DNA from: Antitrichia curtipendula
Taxonomy: Eukaryota; Streptophyta; Bryopsida; Hypnales; Leucodontaceae
DNA length: 64,000 nucleotides
Direction of reading: 5' to 3'
NCBI GenBank assembly: GCA_951230915.1
Contig: OX579636.1
Span: 39,491,567 to 39,555,566 of the forward strand
Shown here in pieces: positions 58,516 to 64,000 of the stretch. The stretch's first letter is position 1; each line of letters opens with the position of its first letter. Position numbers and translations under genes: made by a program. The notes beneath the pieces are model-generated. The model was given only the letters and a program-made list of their open reading frames with translations. It was not told the DNA's origin and made no database searches.

Positions 58516-60396
58516 ATGTCGAGGATGCCGCCCTCTGCTTGCAAAGATGCGCTTCAAGGAGGTAGGAGTGTTCGCATCTGGATTACAGTTTTCTCCGATG
58601 TTAGATCTTTTATTAAAGAACTGACGAATGTTTAATTCGATATTTTCTGCATTCCAGTTCATAACTCAATAACGGACATGGTGAAGGAGGTCGCAAACGA
58701 ACCGTCGGTGGGTCTTTACTTCGTGCAGCAGCACGTGCATAAGGCCGTTCCAGGGCTCCTAGCGCTCAAGGTCTGACGTCTTTCCAGGCAATTGTTTTAA
58801 TTGAAGTGACTTGTTTTGATTGAGAAGTTGAATGTGCTTTTCATGGCTTTTACTGACTTTCCAGTCACTTGGTTATAGTGAAAAGTTTTTGTCAGTCAGC
58901 TACTTAATTCAAGTGATTTTCATTAGTGGCCAACTAATCAGCAGAAACATATGTTTTGCCTTCTGTATGACTAAGCTGGTAACAGTTTCAGTAACGAGTT
59001 AGCTGCTAATCTTGCATTCAGAGCCATGTTGTCGAAGCAACAGAAGAGGCAATTCTGTATACACAAGATGTGAATGATGCTCTCGCATCCGTGAAAGTAA
59101 TGAACGAGGTTGGGCCCCCGGTGTTCAGCAAAATGATGTCTACACTCAATGCTAGTCTTCGACTCCTTCCAACTCTTTACCATCCTAAAACGTGAGCACT
59201 CAAAAGTTTGTGTTCTGTCGTGCTGTTAGGCCTTGGAGTTTGCTGGTTTTCTTAAGGCGTCTCTTGCTTGGCACTCCTTGTGTTTATTGATATAGAATGT
59301 TATTCATGCCTTTAATGTGAATACATGATAGGGGCACCTGAGTGAGGGCTGCTGCTGGTTTGTCTACTCATGAGTTGTTGTTGCTTCACTCAGAAATAGT
59401 CGACCGCCTCCAGCCTACGCACACCTGCCTAGGTCTGCTACTCATCACGGTGCTGTGGCTTTGCCGAGGTCACAGCCAGGGACTAAAAACGGAGTGAATT
59501 CGGAGCGCAACATTCCAGAGGCTACAGGGAAAACATCTGGGGTGTCTAATCCAGGGGAGGGACTCCCTGCTGTCTCACCTAGGTCATCATCTTCACAGGT
59601 AATGCTTTACCGGAGACAATTCTCACTCGGATATTTAATTGTCCCTGTTCATCCTTCTCAGTCTTGAGCGGCATCGTCTCTGTTTTGAGTAAGGCAGTTG
59701 CATTGAAATGGATTTGAAAACCAAAAGAATTCCGATTTCCTTTTTCTTCTTTTGTGTGAAGAATTCTGCCTTATCCATTCTTGCTGTTCTTACATTGAAA
59801 TTTTGATGTGCCAGGGTAACTCAAATTCGTCTTTCACGCCGCAAACCGACACATCCGGTTTTGTAAGCGGTTTTTTGAGCTCGGCTTATCAGAGGGCTAG
59901 CAGTGTGAGAATGTCCATGCCGGTTGCATTCGAAGCTAAAGAAAGAGTTGCAAGACAAGAGAATGCCATTGAAGTCTCTACTGCACCAACAAATGACACT
60001 TCTACGTCAAGTTCTACTGCTGGTTACATACCAAGCATCCCTTACTGGAACGTCTTCGAGTCGGCAATACAGAAGGCGGGTCACATGGTGGGTGCAGGGA
60101 GTACTGGTTCTGGCGATTCCTTTCGTAGATCCCCCTTTGTTCGAAGCTTCTCTGCTTCAAGTTTGTCAGAGTCTGTACATAAAAAATCATCACTGGAAGA
60201 ATCTGCTGTTGGAGGAAGTTACGACAGCAGGGAACAAGAAGACCTTGAGAAAGTGGATGACGAGGGGCAATCAGGGCTGGATTTGGAAGATCCTGAGGTA
60301 GTTGAGAGCTTTGCAAGACTGCAACAAGAACAGGCAGCAAAGCTTGAAGAATGGTTGGGGACTTCCAAAGAGGATGAGACCACTTCGGAATCTTGA
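58516..60396 (+). CDS. BORCS8: BORCS8-like protein, right copy
   Basis: Five exons: 58516-58561, 58658-58770, 59022-59191, 59394-59598 and 59815-60396. Introns are GT..AG and the frame gives 371 residues. The short first exon (MSRMPPSACKDALQG) leads into the BORCS8-type domain. Family landmarks are the N-E-P-S-V core at residues 29-33, L..VQ.H...AVP (35-47), and EATEEAILYTQDVNDAL (58-74). Residues 110-371 form a plant-type extension with SRPPPAYAHLPR, serine-rich stretches, an NVFESAIQKAGHMVG helix, and an acidic coiled-coil-like end (VESFARLQQEQAAKLEEWLG). The family is known as a BORC subunit controlling lysosome movement in animals; function in plants is inferred only. There is no signal peptide or membrane segment, consistent with a cytosolic protein on membranes. 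Confidence 0.78.
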
Positions 60397-60582
60397 AGTC
60401 CCTGACAAGTTATGCAGACCATTTCATAGGATAATCTCTGTGTCACTTGAAAGGTCGAGCTGAAATTTAAGTGAAAGTTGATGCAATTGCTTCTCTTTGT
60501 TGGAATCATGAATAAATTTGCACAGATACAAGCAGCCCAAGTGTTTGTATTATTGTGCTGAGCATTTGCTCTCTGGGCAAGT

Positions 60583-60820
60583 TGCCATCTATCTATATCC
60601 ATACATTAAATTAGTCTGTTTTGTTTGTTTTAAATGAGGCTGTTTTGTTTGTTTTAAATTAGACTGTTTTGTTTCTTTTGGTGAGATCTCGTGGACCGTG
60701 CGTCCCCCAGGCACAATCTTCGTACCATGGGAATGGGAAAGGTCTCTCTGCGAGGAGGAGACGGGGCTCATGAAAATTAGAAAATTATTTTGACTGACGC
60801 AATGCCACAGGCCACACTAG
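60583..60820 (-). repeat. ~240-bp repeat, unit D (right arm)
   Basis: Mirror image of the unit at 52893-53130, just downstream of the right BORCS8-like gene. Confidence 0.6.
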
Positions 60821-61490
60821 TATATATTATAAGTACCATGTGTCAAACTAAATCCAAAATATTTTTTGTATCCATTCTTTACGTGTCTAAAATTAAAAAT
60901 AAAAAAATAAAAATGATAAATGAGACCTATGTAAGCTTGCATTTCACTACAATCCAAGGTATTGTACAATTGGTATAGATTTTTGATATCGGAAGAAAAT
61001 TCATACTTGTTATACTAAAAATTTGTATCATATACTTGCAATTGCTTTGACAAGTTTTCTTACAATTCTAAAATTGCTATAACTAACTAAGAAAATTATT
61101 TATTTACTTTTAAATTGGTCAAATTATGGTACAAGTTGCAGTATATGCAAATAATTGTTTCAAAATCTTCAAATAAATTTAGAAGTTTTGATTTAAGAGA
61201 TGCTGAAAGGAAAAAATAAACTTTTGGCTTAAATATAAAATTTACAAAATTCTTTTGTAAGAAGAATGAAAATGCGCTTGGAATCCTATAGTGAAAAATT
61301 CATTAATTTTTGAATTTATTGACTAAAATATTATTGACTAAAATTTGGCAACAAATAGATTAAAATTTTTAATATACAAAATATAATAAATCTTTTTTCA
61401 ATTTTCAATTCTTTAACCTATACTTAATTATATTTTGGAGTAAATAATTCAACTAATTGGAGTAAAACAAGATAGTCCATAACTTTTTCA

Positions 61491-63200
61491 TCACTAGTCC
61501 AAATTTAATGAACCAAAGCTTTAGATATAATCTAAAGGAAAATTAAGAAATTTAAGAAATTTAACTTTTTGTGATTTTTTGGGGTTGCACCTCGAATTAC
61601 TTTTTGGACTTAGGGTAGCATAACTTTTACTCCCAAGCATTGATTTAAATAAAAATTATATTCCCATACAACTAATCTTATTTCATATCTTTATTTATAA
61701 TTTCAAAAAATCATGTCAAAAATTGAGATCACACAAGCCTACCCAAAATATCCAAAGTACTTTGTGACTTTTGTGGTAATATTTTAAAAATTAATTTAAC
61801 TTCTAAGGTTTGAGGATAAATTTTAATCCTAGTATGCTACTTAGACAACAACATGTTCTAATTTTGAGGAAAAAAGTTTACTCCCTAAATTTGTTAATGG
61901 CCAAAGTTTAAAGTTTTTAGTATATTTTGGTATTCAATGTAAGGTTATCAATGCTTCAACTAAAAAATAGGTTTTCTCAACTCTCCCATATAAAATTAGC
62001 AAACTTTGAGCACTTTTGGAGTGAAAATTTGCTCTAATCACAATTGAGCCTCTATACCATTGAGTAATAAATTTTGTTAGCTATATGAATGCAAAAATTT
62101 CAAAAGCAAAGAAGGGGTCTACTTAATCTATACTACCCTCCAATATGAGGAGGTCAATTGAATCAACAATACACCAATGATTTTTTTGATGATTTTTGGT
62201 ACATTAATAGAATTAAAAAAAATCTAAATGGTAAAAACATAGAGTCAAATTCTTAGAATATGAAGAATTTTTTTAAAATTGTAATTATACAAATTGCAAG
62301 ATTATTGTTCAAAGTTAGAAGAATTTTTTTCTAACCTTGCCCAATAGGGTTAGCAAAGTTTGACTTCTCTTGCATTGAGATTTTTTGTACTAAACATAAT
62401 GCTCTTTAAAAATATTACATACTATATTATGTTGGTTACATACTTGCCAAATTTCAAAAGTATAATACCTTACAAAATTATTCCGGTGTTATAGATATCT
62501 TTTGTAAGATTGCAAAAGCCCGCACAGATTGCAAGATATTTGCGTTTAAATTGAAAAAAATAAAATTTTCAACACATTGTGAGACTAGATTATTTGACTT
62601 TGAACCTTCTTAACTTAAATTTTGCACTATAAAGTTTTGAGCTTTAAATCTTTACGGTGGAGAATTGAGTTGAGAATCTAGGAAAAAAAAATCTAAGAAA
62701 ATTAATTTTCATACTTAAAAAAATTGTTAAGTAAAAATAGGTATGAAATAGAAGGTAAATCTAAGTTATTAATATCCCTAAAATAGAATGAAAATGCACT
62801 AATCCCAATGATGATATTGTTCTAGCAAGGAAATAAAACCATGAGGAACTTTTTTCAATTTATTTTTTCAAGAAGATGCTCTAATTGCATGAAAAACAAG
62901 ATTGTCCATTACTTTTTCATAACAAATCTAAATGGAGTGAATCAAATCTTTCCATGTAGACAAAAATATGATCTATGTGGAAAAAAATTCAAATTTTTGA
63001 ATATTTTTTTTGCTGCCCCTTCTTCCCACCCCCCCCCACCCCCCACCCCTCCCTTCCCTTCTCCACTATTTTGAGCATAACTTTTGTACCTAGGCATTGA
63101 TTGAAAAAATTATTGTTATTCTCATGAAGCTAATAATTTCTTATATCTTCAAAAAAAAATTCAAAAAATCAAGACTAAAAATGAGACCGTAGGTACTTGT
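61491..63200 (+). repeat. dispersed repeat related to 31409-32187
   Basis: Shared blocks in order with the 31-kb copy: TTGCAAGAYATTTGCG, GAATTGAGTTGAGARTCTA, CACTAATCYCAATGRTGA, TTTTTTCAAGAAGATGCTCT, and TTTCATAACAAATCTAAATG. It is non-coding and AT-rich. The outermost base of the palindrome cuts a further copy of the last block at about 61465-61510. Confidence 0.6.
63016..63064 (+). repeat. C-rich polypyrimidine tract
   Basis: About 50 bases of almost pure C and T (CCCACCCCCCCCCACCCCCC and neighbours) in a strongly AT-rich setting. Low complexity; may form unusual DNA structure or cause sequencing error. Confidence 0.7.
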
Positions 63201-63440
63201 TTGAAATCCCACTTGTCCCCTAAAGGGACAAATGGTCTTCTAGGGATTAAGGTAGTTTGCTCTAAAATTGCCCATCTCCTTCAATAGCTCCAATTATTAG
63301 CGGAAAAAGGAGATGAGTTGGTCCTTAAATGGACTATTAGTTAGCCATTGAATGAATTGAGAAAAGAATATATTTTTATTACGAGAGCCAATCATTATCT
63401 TTGATTTCCTTACATCTATTTACAAGTTGTAAGTGGATGG

Positions 63441-63632
63441 ATTTTGGGAGACCTATGCTCACAAATAGGTGTCTATGTCCCCAATCTTTGAAAATTTATA
63501 AGTCACTCAAAAATGATTGAAAAAGTACAAAACCAATTGTATTAAGTTCCACATCTATTTTTCTTTCTCTGAAAAATGATCTAAAATATTTCTGTCTGTG
63601 AAAACCTATGAAAAAGGCGGACCAGCCCTTAA
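63441..63632 (+). repeat. dispersed repeat, copy ending at TTAA
   Basis: Relative of 1787-1998, with GACCTATGCTCACAAATAGG, AAATTTATAAGTCA, and GGCGGACCAGCCCTTAA. The similarity stops at the TTAA (63629-63632), where CCCCTAAATGACGG begins. Confidence 0.5.
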
Positions 63633-64000
63633 CCCCTAAATGACGGATCCAGGACCATTGATTTTGAACCTCATTGCCCGTCACTCAATTTGCTGCCATT
63701 TTGCAACTAGATATGTAAGAATCCATCTGAACTTAATTTCAGAGAACAATTTGAAGAGCTTGGCACAATCTCTAAGTGCTAAAGTGTGGAGTTCAAGGGC
63801 ACTATAAAATAGACTACTCTCATCCATTTTGCAAAGTGGTAGATTGTTTAGCGTGCTAGCCTGATGGTTCATTCACACCTAATGCTAATAGAAATTGACA
63901 AAATAAAATTCAAGGCCTCGAAAATTTAACTTAGCGTTCAAACCAAGTTAGTTTGTCACCATCCATAATTACCAATCCTACATGGCTACATTGTCATAAC
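63633..64000 (+). mobile_element. left part of a TTAA-type element (runs off window)
   Basis: CCCCTAAATGACGGATCC directly after TTAA resembles the ends at 4988 and 31409. The other end is not inside the window. Interior frames (63496-63872, minus) have no recognisable domain. Confidence 0.4.

Larger units (their letters stand above)
57761..61490. repeat. right arm of 3.7-kb palindrome
   Basis: Reverse complement of 52223-55952. Its outer end lies inside a copy of the dispersed repeat seen at 62880-62930 and 31990-32060 (compare AGTCCATAACTTTTTCAT with TGTCCATTACTTTTTCAT). Sequence continues naturally past the boundary, which suggests this side is the original locus. Confidence 0.9.

Noticed and set aside
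1..64000. CRISPR arrays, bacterial operons, tRNA or rRNA genes
   Set aside because: No regularly spaced identical repeats, no Shine-Dalgarno organisation and no tRNA or rRNA signature was seen; genes are intron-bearing and plant-like.

Overview
The window looks like nuclear DNA of a land plant. Five genes can be rebuilt exon by exon, all with GT..AG introns and plant-type products: 40S ribosomal protein eS19, a DUF630/DUF632 protein, a thylakoid-lumen PsbP-domain protein, the methylosome subunit pICln, and a BORCS8-like protein present twice in an inverted repeat. A sixth gene is represented only by a plastid-targeting first exon. AT-rich, repeat-filled intergenic DNA, short introns and the eS19 sequence make me lean to a bryophyte or other non-flowering plant, but this is an inference. 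Two 200-N gaps show it is a draft scaffold.

Layout: 1-3000 is AT-rich with a Stowaway-like MITE. 3063-4318 (minus) is RPS19 with a telo-box upstream. 4500-33650 is a gene desert holding tandem ~240-bp units split by a TTAA-flanked element, a ~195-bp tandem array split by a near-perfect foldback MITE, TA-flanked MITEs, a decayed Ty1/copia element carrying a 1,165-bp insert between 311-bp direct repeats, a GC-rich island near 27 kb, and a second TTAA-flanked MITE. 35934-40623 (plus) is the DUF630/DUF632 gene. 42877-47321 (minus) and 47704-50343 (plus) are the PsbP-domain and pICln genes, divergent across 382 bp. 50344-52222 holds unrecognised coding-like pieces. 52223-61490 is a giant palindrome: 3,730-bp arms, each with a complete BORCS8-like gene, around a 1.8-kb spacer with a gap and a 560-bp duplication. 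61491-64000 is dispersed-repeat DNA.

The genes are unrelated housekeeping functions (translation, plastid lumen, snRNP assembly, a membrane-associated regulator, a lysosome/vacuole-positioning subunit homologue) and do not form a pathway. The most distinctive signals are (1) a set of TTAA-flanked elements whose ends begin CCCC or CCCT, the signature of piggyBac-type transposition, with a reconstructable empty site; (2) the palindrome, whose inner boundary falls on the TTAA beside such an element end; and (3) the 311-bp duplication flanking the insert in the copia relic. The palindrome and spacer could be partly an assembly artefact.
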